Below are positions 10,836 through 21,252 of a stretch of DNA of 22,411 nucleotides, piece after piece. The translations under genes were made by a program, and so were the position numbers. Positions within the stretch are counted from its first letter, which is position 1. Every line of letters begins with the position of its first letter. Source of the DNA: Chromera velia (taxonomy: Eukaryota > Sar > Chromeraceae); the NCBI GenBank assembly GCA_018398765.1, contig JAHBMJ010002124.1:1-22411 (forward strand), in the 5' to 3' direction. The notes beneath the pieces are model-generated. The model searched no databases. It was given only the letters and a program-made list of their open reading frames with translations, and had not been told where the DNA came from.

Positions 10836-11979
10836 CAAACGGACTTTTACTCCAAGTGTTTCGCTGCTGCCGGTGAGCATGCGCATTTCTCTCTGCTCTG
10901 GTCTACGTCGACTGGGCGGCATGACAATTAACGGCTGGTTGGTGAGTGAGTCGGCCCTCTGCTTTCGTCGTCTCTTTTGTTTTGCGCTTCCCGTACCTTC
11001 CTTTTCTCCTTTCTTCTCATGTCCTCGTTTTTTTTCGCTCCTCTGTGTGCTTTCCTTGACGATCTCTTTCTGCCTTCTGGTTTTTGACCCTGTGTTTTCT
11101 CTATTTCTTTCCTGGGTAATTTGTTCCGTCCCTTTCTCTCTCCTTCACCGTGAATACCTCAATGAATGCTCTTTTGGACGAACAGCAAAAATGCAAAGAA
11201 AGTGAAGAAGCACATCTCCAAGAAGGGAGATAGAAAGGAGAAGAAGAAGAGCAAGGGAAAAGAAAAGGACAAAGACAGAAGAGACAAGGAAAAGAGACGT
11301 CGGTCGTCGTCTTCCTCCGAAAGTGGAGGTTCCTCTTCCGATTCTGACAGAGGCTCCTCTTCTCCTTCTGATGCTTCTATCTCTTCTGGCAACGGTCCTT
11401 CCTCCTCGTCGAAGCTCAAGAGACGCAAGAAGGAGTCTCCCTCCGCTTCAGACGAAGATGACGGCGAACTGCCTTTCTTCATGATGGACTCCACGATCAG
11501 AGCAGCAATGGAAGATCGGAAGAGGGAGGAGAAGAAGAAAAGAAAGGAGGAGAGAGAGAGTAAGAAAAGGGAAAAGGAGAGGGGAAGCAGCAAGAAAAAG
11601 AAATCTTCGTCCAAGGATGAAAAGAAGAAGAAGAAAAAGGACAAAGGCAGAGACAGAGACAAAGAGAGAAAGAGAGACAGGAAGGATTCTTCCAAACCAT
11701 CCAGCTCCTCTGCTTCAAAACCCAAGAAAAGGAAGAGAAGCGACAGCTCCTCGGACGGTTCCGACAACTCCGATGCCTCTTCATCCTCCTCGGTCAGACA
11801 CAATGATTTGCTTTCTTCTCCGCATCTTACAGCCACGAACACGTGCAAACGTACGCGCACAAACTCACCGAGCACATGCACTCATGTACAGACTAAGAGA
11901 GCAGAAAGAGACAAACAGACGGTCCAACACGGCGACGAAGAAGCAAAAAGGAAGAAAGGGCGGGAAGGCAGACACATAG
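10099..11979 (+). CDS. Lysine/serine-rich, probably nuclear protein (5' end unresolved)
   Basis: Exon 10099-10242 sits between a CCCACAG acceptor and a GTAAGC donor. It encodes IYKELLSNKAAPKRS, then a more ordered DYTFAEEVHDIHGAAYSQE, then the charged ERDRERRFKQDR. It ends in phase 2 and joins exon 11186-11792 in frame (AG plus C). That exon is extremely rich in Lys, Arg, Glu and Ser, with a more hydrophobic patch around DDGELPFFMMDSTIRAAM. A 40-nt intron (11793-11832, pyrimidine-rich, ending TTACAG) then leads to a basic tail with a TAG at 11977-11979. Without that splice the frame runs to 12050. Alternating basic and serine blocks resemble nuclear RNA-processing or nucleolar proteins, but no domain is recognised. 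One or more exons must precede 10099. Confidence 0.62.
10776..10832. repeat. CT then TG dinucleotide repeat in an intron
   Basis: A pure CT run of about 25 bases passes into a pure TG run of about 30 bases, inside the 943-nt intron of the plus-strand lysine/serine-rich gene. The order and strand (CT then TG in gene sense) match those in the minus-strand COG6 introns. Confidence 0.9.
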
Positions 11980-12162
11980 ACGGTCAAACAGACCAGAGAA
12001 ACAAAAAAACAGAAAGGGCGGCAAGAAAGAGAGGAAGAAACGAAGAATGAGGTTCCTGAATCAGTGACACTGCAACAGCGGCGAACCGATCGCACCGAAC
12101 AAGTAAAATTCCATTTTTGAAAAAAACTAACACAGTGAAGTCCGCAGAAATCCATACAGATC

Positions 12163-12165
<3 letters not shown>

Positions 12166-12203
<38 letters not shown>

Positions 12204-12239
12204 GCACACGCACACACGCACACACGCACAGAGAGAGAG
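12166..12239. repeat. CA/CG run ending in a GA run
   Basis: About 60 bases of CA with CG interruptions, then a short GA run. It is the same composite as in the COG6 introns, but here it lies between two convergent genes. Confidence 0.9.
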
Positions 12240-12518
12240 GAGAGAGAATCCGGCTGTTCTACTTGGGTGTGATTCTGCCTGCCCTGCCTTTGCCTTTGCC
12301 TGCCTCCTCGTTTCATCCATGGCCGATCGATCCTGTGCATGATGAATGAATGGATCGATGCAGGATTGATTGAGACAGCGGCCACCGAAACAGAGAACCA
12401 AAAAGACGCGACGCAGCGAAAAGAAGCACTTCGAGGGAGACAAGTGGGGAGCCGATCGAGCCACCCAAGGATCGAAATAGGATCCTACCAGTCTAATCCA
12501 TATTAGGAGGTGCGTGGA

Positions 12519-12541
12519 GGGCGAGGGTGGGGGAAGGGGGG
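12519..12541 (+). other. Candidate G-quadruplex motif
   Basis: Four G-tracts of three or more bases are separated by loops of one to three bases, satisfying the standard G3+N1-7 pattern. It lies in the convergent intergenic region. Formation in the cell is not shown. Confidence 0.5.
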
Positions 12542-12980
12542 AGAGAAGGATTCAGAATCATAGATTTGGAGAAAAAACCTGAGGTTGCTTCGCTCAGTTC
12601 ATGAAGGCCCATTGAAGGGTTTAGTTGGAAGGAAGCTAAGTAGGAAGCTGAGTCTTAACTGAAGGCACGCAGCTGGCTGTAGAGGTGGCTTCAAATTAAT
12701 TTTGTCTGCATGACCATATAGTAGATAGCGTTTACACTGCAGCTCGACCATAACGCTAACGATATCCTATAGGATTACATTGTGTTCGGCGCCTATATAC
12801 CAATTAAAAATGATGTATTAATAATTCTTTTTTTTTTGCTTTACATAGCTTTATATATAACGTACATATGAGGGTACGCTAAACTAAAAATGGTGATAAA
12901 AACTTTAAACACTTAAATTTTTTTAAATTATTGAGGTTTATATGATTGATTTTATGAAATCCCTTTCAATCCATTCCGAG

Positions 12981-15900
12981 TCAGACCATATCGTTCAGAT
13001 CACTAACAGATAGAGATAGGAAAATGTCTGTGGGGTTCACGACGGAGCCATCCCCAATGTTAACGTGCCGGCCCCTCCTGCTCATTTCACACCCTTCAGA
13101 CAACCGAGATGTTCTCTTCTCTTCTCTTGAAACAAACGGGCCTATATGGATCTGCTGCATCGTTGGTGCGCCTCCCAAACCCCCAAACAAATTTTCCCTC
13201 TCCCTGAAAATCCCTTTTCTGTACACACCCTTATACCCCCACTCATCTCCTGTCATTCCGTTCTCTTCTGTCCATTCCCTTCCGTTCTGCTGCCCTTTCT
13301 CAATGGAAAAGGGGGGCGGAAAACGAAACAACGACCGAGGCGACCTTTCAATTTCAAAATCATCTCCCCCGTCTTCGGCTGACAGGCGCACTTTTCTGAA
13401 AGCGACACACGGGGACACAGACTCTTTCCCTCTCATGTCCCCTTCAAAGTTAAAATGGTGACCTTCTGCAGCCCCCGCCCTCTCTGCATTGTCTTCTTCC
13501 CCCGTCGCTGTGGTATGCTGGGAGCGCAGAGAGATGGACAAAGGGAGAAACGAAACCCGGGCTCCTAGGGTCTCACTGTTTCTAGTGTCTTGATCCCCTT
13601 CTCCCTCCCTGCTGCTTTCCTTTGGGTCATGAAGGGACGACAAAGAGAGCGAAGACTCACCCCCCCAGGCACTTTGGAAAGCCCCCGACGAGAGTCTCTC
13701 ACTGCTGCTGCTGCTGCTGCTGTTCATTCCTTCCGACTGCCTTTCTTCTTCATCGCACGATGCAAAGGGACCAGAAGGAAAGGCTGCCTCCTGCTCGTTT
13801 GGGGAGCCGGGGTCTGGGGGCTTTCTCTGCTTCCACTCTGCGTCCTTTGCAGATTTGGCGTCAGCAGGGGGAGGTCTGTGACGGGGCGAAGACGAGAAAA
13901 CACTTGAACTTGAAGTCGATGGAGGTGCGGCGTTGTGTTGCGGGTCTGCGTGTACCTCTCGCTCTCTTTCTGTGTCAAGGAGGGAAGGAGACGGAAGACA
14001 GTCTGAGTTTCTCCAGCCGCTTTCTCTTTCTTCTTCTCCTTGCTGCTCTTTCTTCCTTTCGGTTTCGTCTGTGAAGGAGAATGGGACCTCGACAGCAGGA
14101 GGGGACTGGGGGTGAAGGGGGTGCCTCCACACAGTCCGGGCAGCACTTTCAGGATGACTCTCTGCGGGAGACGACCTGCCGGGTCTCTCAAACTGTTCGC
14201 TTGACTGGCCCCCCCCTACCCTACCCCCGGCTTGTCTTTGTGCCTCGACTCCAAGAAAAATTCCCCCAATCCCTCTCTCTCTCTGCTCTTTTTCACCCCC
14301 CTGGCTCGTTTTAGACGTTTCTCTCGGCCTCTGTCTTTGCTCGTCTCCTACAATCTGAGATCGGTTGTGATGCGAGGATGCATACACCGAGTCAAAGCCT
14401 CCCCCCCCCCGCATTCCGTCTCCCTCCTCCTGCTCAGTCACCCCACTAGGTGCTAGGCGGGGATCCCTGATCAACCCTCCACTCCCCTCCCCCCCATCTG
14501 ACGGTGTTGAGACCATTGCGGCCTTTTCCCTCCCCCCCCCTTCCCCTTCAGCATTGTCGCCCCCCTCACGAACAACCTCGGCAGCCAAACGGGAAGGCGT
14601 AAACGTGGGAGGGGCACCTCTACCGTACTGCATCGGAACGGACAGAGAGGCGTTGGAGCCTAGGGAGGATTCATTCAGCAGAGACGGGCGACGGGACCTA
14701 GACGTCAACTCATCCTGTGCCTCGCCTAACGTGGCTGTCAGGTAACCTCCGTGCCCCGCTGCCGCAAGGGCCAAAATGGCACCCTGATTGCCTTCCGCTG
14801 CAGCCATCGCTCCTTGGGAGGTTCCGTATTTCAGAGGCACAGTAGGGGACCCTGTGTCACGATCGTCGGACAAAGTCCCGACCTGAGACCGCGCAGTCGG
14901 GGTGACTGGTCCGGCATCGATCCGGGAAGAGTTTTCACCCTTTTCCCTTTTCCCCTGCCCTCCCCTCTCCCTTCCCTTACTCACATCCCCACCCCCCCTC
15001 TGAGTCAAACTTAGAGGGAGAGAATCCCCACTCCCCCCGTTACCTTCCGAGATCCGAGAGAACCCCGAAGAGGAACTGTACCCAGACAGATCGTTGGAAG
15101 GAACGGTCTCGAGACCACGAAACTGCAGGTGACGGGGGGGCGTGGGGGGTGGTGTCCTTCCTGCAGTGGTTCTATTTCCCCCCCGTCGCGGGAACGTGAG
15201 TCCCAAAAAGCCTCTCTGTGATCCTCCTGGTTGCTGTTGCTGCATCTGGTGACGGTTGGATCCTTCTCTGCTGCTGACCTGGACTGTCTCGTCTCCGTCT
15301 GTGGAGATCGCCCGACGGTTTCTCCTACTCGCAGTCCCACCCCCTTGCTGTCTCTCTACTGGGCGTCTGACACCCCCGGAAGCCGTTTGGGCTGTTTGGG
15401 GGGTTGAGTGTTCTGATGACGTTCTGTGTCTCTGTGGTGGAGTGGCGGGGGTGTGTCCGAGTGTGGAATTTCGAATCATGTCTGCGCGAATCTGCGTCAT
15501 CAGACAAGAGAGCCTCTTCTCGGCATGCCGCATTGTTGCCATCATTCGGTCAGCCGTCGGAGTGGGGGACCGGCCGTCACTCGAAGACTGCTGCTGCTGC
15601 TGCTGTGCTGAGAGAGTCTTCAAGGCCGTCTCCAAGTCACCCCCGAACTGGGCTGTCCCAAACTCGGGAGACGAAAAGGTACTGGAACCTGATGAGGCTC
15701 CCAGAGCCGACTGTTGCGGTACTGTCAGGTGGGACTGGGTTTGTGTTTGCCTGGCTGCCTGAGAGGTGGTCTCTCCGGCCAATTTTGCTTTCGGGTGCGG
15801 ATGGCGGGGGGGCGTACCGTGGGCAGCTCCATGGGTGGTTTCTGAGGGGGCGAGACGGGAGGAGTGAGCGCGGCTGCGTGGGTCAGTGGCACCATTTCCA

Positions 15901-16382
15901 TTTGAGGAAGAGGAGATGATGGATGCTCTTTGATCTCCTGAATTTGCATGGCCGTCTCTGTCTGTATCTCTATCTCTCTTTGCTCTGGAGACGGTGACCT
16001 TAGTGGGAAGAGCTTGAAGCACCTCTGGGGCTAGGTGCTGCCTCTTGGGGCGTGATCCCTCGGGAGAATTTGGTGCGGAGGGGGCAGGAAGGTTGTCGCT
16101 CTGTTCTTGTCCCTGCTGGTGAATTGTCTCTGGGACTGAACCTCCTGCGGTGTAGTAGGAAGCCGTGAGGGCATCCTGAGTGACACCGCGGGCAAGAGAT
16201 CGACGCGAACCGGTGGGGCGGAACGAATAAGCGTTTGACGCTTGCTGCACACACAAAAGCAGGAGAGGAGGGGCAAGCAAATAAGAAGGAAGCGTCCACT
16301 GTTGCTGCCTTGTTGAGGGTACTCGTGTCTTATAAGAAGTCCTTGCGTCGAAGTTGCGGGGCGCAGGATATCTCTTTGTCAT
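12981..16382 (-). CDS. Large disordered Ser/Gly/Pro/Gln-rich protein with possible secretory leader
   Basis: A single frame of 1133 codons runs from the ATG at 16382 to a TGA at 12981-12983 without a required intron, unlike its intron-rich neighbours. The start fits because the gene upstream ends at 16621, leaving about 240 bp for a promoter. Residues 31-45 are hydrophobic (LPSYLLAPPLLLLCV). An ASNA cleavage-type site follows at 48-51, then the basic, Ser-rich YSFRPTGSRRSLARG. This resembles a signal peptide followed by a plastid transit peptide, as in algae and apicomplexans with complex plastids. The 30-residue polar region before the hydrophobic core is unusually long. The same bases also look like a polypyrimidine tract plus CAG acceptor, so the leader is uncertain. 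The rest is low-complexity: a Gln run near residue 260, a Ser run near 890, and many Gly/Ser/Arg stretches. No catalytic domain is recognised. The last 80 residues are less repetitive. Confidence 0.72.
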   Translation of the reverse strand: MTKRYPAPRNFDARTSYKTRVPSTRQQQWTLPSYLLAPPLLLLCVQQASNAYSFRPTGSRRSLARGVTQDALTASYYTAGGSVPETIHQQGQEQSDNLPAPSAPNSPEGSRPKRQHLAPEVLQALPTKVTVSRAKRDRDTDRDGHANSGDQRASIISSSSNGNGATDPRSRAHSSRLAPSETTHGAAHGTPPRHPHPKAKLAGETTSQAARQTQTQSHLTVPQQSALGASSGSSTFSSPEFGTAQFGGDLETALKTLSAQQQQQQSSSDGRSPTPTADRMMATMRHAEKRLSCLMTQIRADMIRNSTLGHTPATPPQRHRTSSEHSTPQTAQTASGGVRRPVERQQGGGTASRRNRRAISTDGDETVQVSSREGSNRHQMQQQQPGGSQRGFLGLTFPRRGGNRTTAGRTPPPTPPRHLQFRGLETVPSNDLSGYSSSSGFSRISEGNGGSGDSLPLSLTQRGGGDVSKGRERGGQGKREKGENSSRIDAGPVTPTARSQVGTLSDDRDTGSPTVPLKYGTSQGAMAAAEGNQGAILALAAAGHGGYLTATLGEAQDELTSRSRRPSLLNESSLGSNASLSVPMQYGRGAPPTFTPSRLAAEVVREGGDNAEGEGGGREKAAMVSTPSDGGEGSGGLIRDPRLAPSGVTEQEEGDGMRGGGGFDSVYASSHHNRSQIVGDEQRQRPRETSKTSQGGEKEQRERGIGGIFLGVEAQRQAGGRVGGGQSSEQFERPGRSSPAESHPESAARTVWRHPLHPQSPPAVEVPFSFTDETERKKEQQGEEERESGWRNSDCLPSPSLLDTEREREVHADPQHNAAPPSTSSSSVFSSSPRHRPPPADAKSAKDAEWKQRKPPDPGSPNEQEAAFPSGPFASCDEEERQSEGMNSSSSSSSERLSSGAFQSAWGGESSLSLSSLHDPKESSREGEGDQDTRNSETLGARVSFLPLSISLRSQHTTATGEEDNAERAGAAEGHHFNFEGDMRGKESVSPCVAFRKVRLSAEDGGDDFEIERSPRSLFRFPPPFSIEKGQQNGREWTEENGMTGDEWGYKGVYRKGIFRERENLFGGLGGAPTMQQIHIGPFVSREEKRTSRLSEGCEMSRRGRHVNIGDGSVVNPTDIFLSLSVSDLNDMV

Positions 16383-16620
16383 CTCTGTCCAAGAGAAGTG
16401 CTGTCAGACGAAACCAAGAGAAAGCGGAGCACTGTTTCTTCCTTCAAAAGTTGCACGAAACGATGCAGCGAGTCGAAAGCAAAGTTTCAAACAATAGCAA
16501 GAGAAATTTTTCCAGAAAGATAAGCAGAGAGAAAAAGAAAACAAGGAGACGGAAGGAGATTGCAGGTAACTGAAGCAGAGACACAAGTGCGCCAACAAAA
16601 GACAATCAACGAGAAAGCAA
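16383..16620 (-). promoter_or_regulatory. Short tandem intergenic region: end of one minus-strand gene, start of the next
   Basis: Only 238 bp separate the stop of the upstream membrane-protein gene (16621) from the start codon at 16382. It must carry the 3' processing signals of one and the promoter and 5' UTR of the other. On the minus strand it is T/C-rich up to the ATG. No TATA-type element is evident. Confidence 0.4.
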
Positions 16621-17801
16621 TCAGGCTATTAAACAGACCGGAGACGGATCCGGATGGGGACGCCCGGCTCCTGTCGAAACATCGACGGGAGGAGGCCGCC
16701 TGTCTGCCCGGCTCCTCCCCCCCTCTCCCTGATCTGCCCAGATGGGCTTTGAGTGAGGTGTGACGAAAGCGGGAGTTTGATCTGCCGTCTCTCTGTCTCT
16801 GCCGTTGTCAGAGGTCCGACGGCTGAGAGGCAGAGGCACAGCGAGTCCCGGGAGGGCGGTGAGGTCTTCTTGGACAGGGGAGAGGGTCACAGAGGGACCA
16901 GACGGCGTGGGCGTGGGGGGGGAAGCACCGATGGATCCGCCCAGTTCTATGTCTTCTCTCTCTGTAGGGAGGGAGGGAGGGGCAGTGGCGGGCTGATGGG
17001 TGCATGCACGTTCGTTCCATCGAGTTCAGAACGGAATGTCAAGTTTGGAATTCAATGAAAGTGGCGAGGGGGAACAACAAAAAGTCCAAAGAAGCCGACG
17101 GAGAGGAGAAAAAGAGCAGAAGCAAAAGGAGGACAAGCAGACGGACCGAAAAGTACCGAGAGACACAGTTGTTTTACGCCAACAAGTCCCCTACTTCTCT
17201 GTTGTTCTGACCATCACTTCAAAAAGAGAAGCCGCCAAAACTACAATATGTTCGTGGATGCATGACGAGCAACATCGCTGACTGACCCCGATCTCTTTTC
17301 GCCTTTGCTGCTAACACTTTTTTCAGAGCGCGCGAGATTTTCTGGCGTGCCCGAGGATCCGTCACGATGTGCTCCAGCTGAGGAATGAACACGGCAGGAA
17401 GGGCAGGGGGTCAATCGGCGGAACAGACAAGACAACAGCTTGCTGCTCAGACCCAAAGAAGCACACACAAAACGGGAGAAAAAGGGACGGCAATTCTCGT
17501 GAATCAATAGGAGAGTGAGGCAACCCGAGGTGAACCTGACATGCAATGTCAATCAGTGCGCAACCATGAAGCAGGATCCGAAAAGACAAAGCGCAAAGAC
17601 AGACAGAAAGCATCGTGACAGAACAACCTCTGTAGGCTTCACTTCATTCGTTCATGAAACGAAGAAATTCTGTGATCAAAGTCTCCCATGCTCTCGCTGT
17701 GCAATCAGGGCTGACCATTGACTCGCTGATTTCCGTCAAGTCATCCTCCGTGATGATTCCTCTCTCAACAAACGCAGGGAGCCTGCAGGCCGACGCCCAC
17801 A

Positions 17802-17838
<37 letters not shown>

Positions 17839-19921
17839 CACATACGCACAGAGCGAGAGCCATACACATGTAATGTAGACGAGATCAGCACACGCTCTTC
17901 TCTGGGGCAGGGGGAGGGGGAAGAGAAGGAAGTTGGAGGACAATCAAGAGCCATCAAAGGGAGGAGAGCGCCGCTGCATCCCCCCCACACTCCTTTCTCT
18001 TTCTACAGAGTCTACAAACAGATCACATTGACGAAACAAACAAAGGACAGCGATTCCTCGATAAAGCAAGAGGGAAGAAACAGAATAAAGACAAAGCTCA
18101 GAGAGTTCTTCCTCAACCCTTCGAAGAGGCCGCTGCACGGTTCTTTCATTCTCTGTCTTACTGCCGCTGTCGCGGAATAAAAGAGCTTCACTGGGTGCCT
18201 GTCTGCCGCTTCAAGGAACATTTGCCTGAGAAAGAAAGATCAAACCAAGAAACAGACACAGCAGGACGATTCACACATGCACTCACCAAGCATCCTTCTC
18301 CCCTAACAATGCCAGGAAGTCTTCAATGAACGCTCCTGCAACAGCAGATGAGGAACGCGACCTCACCGCGTACTGTCTCCTCAATTCACTCGACCGTGCT
18401 TTCGCATCCCCCTCTCCTCCCGTCTCCCTCTCCTCCCGCTCTCTCTCCCTCTCCCTATCACGACGCACTGCATCAGGAGAGAATCGGAGCGTCCTCGACA
18501 GACGTTCGGCCAGGCCCATCCCCCCCCCCTTGTGTCCAGGCCGTCCAGTATCGTCACCGTGGGCTCTTCTGCTTCTACTTGTATCTCGCGACTCATGGGC
18601 TCGGCGGGCAACGGAGGAAATCGGACGAGGAACCGCCTGATCAGGGCGAACATGAAGCGAGCCGTGCCCCGGCTGCGTTGTGTGTACCCGTGCCTGTTGT
18701 GAGGCTGCATTGTTCTGCTGCCTGAGGGCAAAGTCTCGTGCTTCCAACGCCTGCACATGCCGAGCTAAGGCCCTCGAATCAATTCTTGCCTCACTCCCCT
18801 GAAGGCCCTGAAGGTGCAGATCGGTCGAAGATCCCATGTCCATTTGAAGACTGTGGGGGAGCACATTGGAGGAAGATTGGCCGGGGCCCTGGGGCCCTCC
18901 GGCAACCAGGGCGGGCTGCTGCTGTTGCGCCTGAATGGGTTCCTGGACACCAAGGATACCCCCGGTGTGCAGAAGGGACCCGGAAAGCAAATGTGTGGGG
19001 CTCTGATGGGATACCTCCAAGGGGGCGGTGGGAGACGTCAAGACTCCAGAGCCCGTACAAGAATGCGAGTGGGTTGGGGGGTGAGGAGGATGAGGTTGCT
19101 GGAGGGGGTCCCGTGCGTACCCAAGAAAGGAAGCACTGATGGGCGGGCGGGGAGGCAATGGGCTGGAGACTGTGGCAGTGTTCGGTAGGGCTCCCATGGA
19201 AATGGACCGTGCAGTTGCCAGGGGTTGATGGCTTTCTCTGTCCCTCTCTGCCGATGGGGGGGCTGCAGTAGAAGGAACAATTTCACGGTCACCTCCGTGC
19301 TCAGTTCCGTAGGCATCAAAGCTGGTGGATGCATTGACTCGACTCTCTTGATGCAGTCTGGTCTGATGGTCAAAATAGGAAGAATCTCTTCCCCCTCCCT
19401 GCTGCTGCAGAGGTTTGTCAGAGGAGGGAGACGTGACAGGCTGCTCGAGGTCATCCATTTCAGTACTCCTCTGCTGACTCGGGCCTCTCCCGTCTCCCTC
19501 CGGTCCGGTCTCGGCCCCGTTCCCGTCTCCTCCCGTTGCCATTCGTCTCTGGCTCCGGGTGTCTGCGGAGGGAAAAGACAGTGCTGCAGAAGAAGCAAAC
19601 CATCAGAGAAGACAAGGAGAATCGATCCTTGATTGAGTGGGAGAAGTTCGCACGCGCAAGCAGAAGCAGGCAAGAAGGAGGCAAATTCATCAATTGAGAA
19701 AGGGTTGGGGGAATGGGGGGAAGGAGCTTGGCGAGGCATCTGGCAAGCAGGCAGGCACCAGGAAGGTAGACAAACAGATGGACAGACATATAGAAAAGTT
19801 GTCTGCCCTCCGTTCCCATTTTCTTCTTGGTTTTCTCTCTCACACTGGATGAGAAAACAGCAGAGGTAGAAAGACAAACACACACAACTGCCGAGAGCCA
19901 CACACACACACACACACACAC

Positions 19922-19952
<31 letters not shown>

Positions 19953-21190
19953 CAAAGGAGAGACGCACCTCTCTCATCATTACGAGGTGAGGGAGCAGGG
20001 AAGGCCTGCAAGAGAAAAAATTAAAGGAGGAGAGATGAGAAGAGTTCGGTGAGGGAAGAGTGGAGACATCAGCATACGGTGATGGCGGGTAAATGAGTGA
20101 AGGTGCGGGAGGGGGAAAATAATCAGAGAAAGTCGGTCTTTGCGGAGTAAGCCACTAGCCAGACATGCACACACCACCTACTTAGACAGGTACACAATTA
20201 CACAGTTGCACAAACATCCATCCATCAATTCAACCACATCCCTCACCGCCGCCTTGAAGTAGACCGACCGATAGTGGACATTAGAGTACCCTCTTCATTA
20301 AAGTTGCTCAAAAGAGAGAGCCAGCAGAAAATACTCCTCAGTGAAGAAGAAAACAAAGGCAGAGAATGGAGGGGCGTATAGAGAAAGGAGACAAACAAAC
20401 AAGGAGAAAAGAAGAGCTTCAGATTCATCCATTGAACTCCAGGGACGCACCGTTCGTAAGACGATCAGGACAACCACAGCAATGCCAATACCCGAAACGA
20501 CTGTTAGAGTCGCTGCAAGGTTGTCTGAAGACGCAAGGGCAACCAGAAGCACGAGACCATGCAGGGATCAATCGGCAACCCATGAAAAGAGGCACAATTA
20601 ATTCGAACAGGAGGTGGACCAATCCGAGAGCGGCACCATACATCCAGCGGTTGAAGCAAGCAAAGCACAAGAAGGAAGTTCCAAACAGGAGTGTATCACT
20701 TATCCTCCCCTCAGAGACCAGGCAGGTGGGAGACGGGAAACAGGGATCGATGCCAATGGGGGGATGTTGTAGTGAGTCCCCGACAAGCAGTGCATGGTGT
20801 GTCGCTGCAGGACCGACGGTGTGTCTGAGGGGATCTATTTTATTTTCTCTCTGCTACGAGCTGTTACCCTCCCTGCTTCCGTCCGTACACCCTCGCACCT
20901 TTTTCTCGTTCTTTTCTATATTCCCTCCCTCCCTCCCTTCGTTCATTCATTCATTCATTCTTCCCTGCCCTTTTTTCGTCCAAGCTTTCTTTCTCTCTTG
21001 TTCACGCAGCTCACCTCCGAGGATGCTGAAACGAATGTGCACGAGCACCGCCAGAGTTACCATCACGAAGATGGCCCCCGAGTAGAAGGTCTCTCTTGCA
21101 GCGGCAGACAGACTCTTGCAGTGACACTGCAGACCGGGAGGCACGCAGGAATGGGGACAGAGATGAATACACACACACGCGCGCACACAG

Positions 21191-21252
<62 letters not shown>

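Larger units (their letters stand above)
11980..12980. other. Convergent intergenic region
   Basis: This interval separates the 3' ends of two converging genes. From 11980 to 12640 it is mixed-composition DNA with a CA/GA microsatellite and a G-run. From about 12640 to 12975 it turns AT-rich, much like the island at 485-1640. No credible coding frame was found. The purine-rich, CA-rich character of the plus strand around 11900-12250 resembles introns or 3' UTRs of minus-strand genes in this window, so the 3' UTR of the gene ending at 12981 could extend here. Confidence 0.5.

Noticed and set aside
11159-11881. 240-codon minus-strand frame rich in Ser, Leu, Phe and Glu
   Set aside because: It is the antisense shadow of the Lys/Ser-rich exon at 11186-11792. 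AAG and TCC repeats keep the opposite strand open.
17644-17715. Taking FLRFMNE and its TGA as the normal end of the membrane-protein gene
   Set aside because: Two further exons (17377-17287 and 16961-16621) with good acceptors join in phase and end in a long coding tail, so this is kept only as a possible retained-intron form.
19038-19955. 305-codon minus-strand frame overlapping the large exon of the membrane-protein gene
   Set aside because: It is in a different phase. The frame 19562-18287 joins cleanly to exons on both sides, whereas this one begins in a CT/TG repeat and joins neither.
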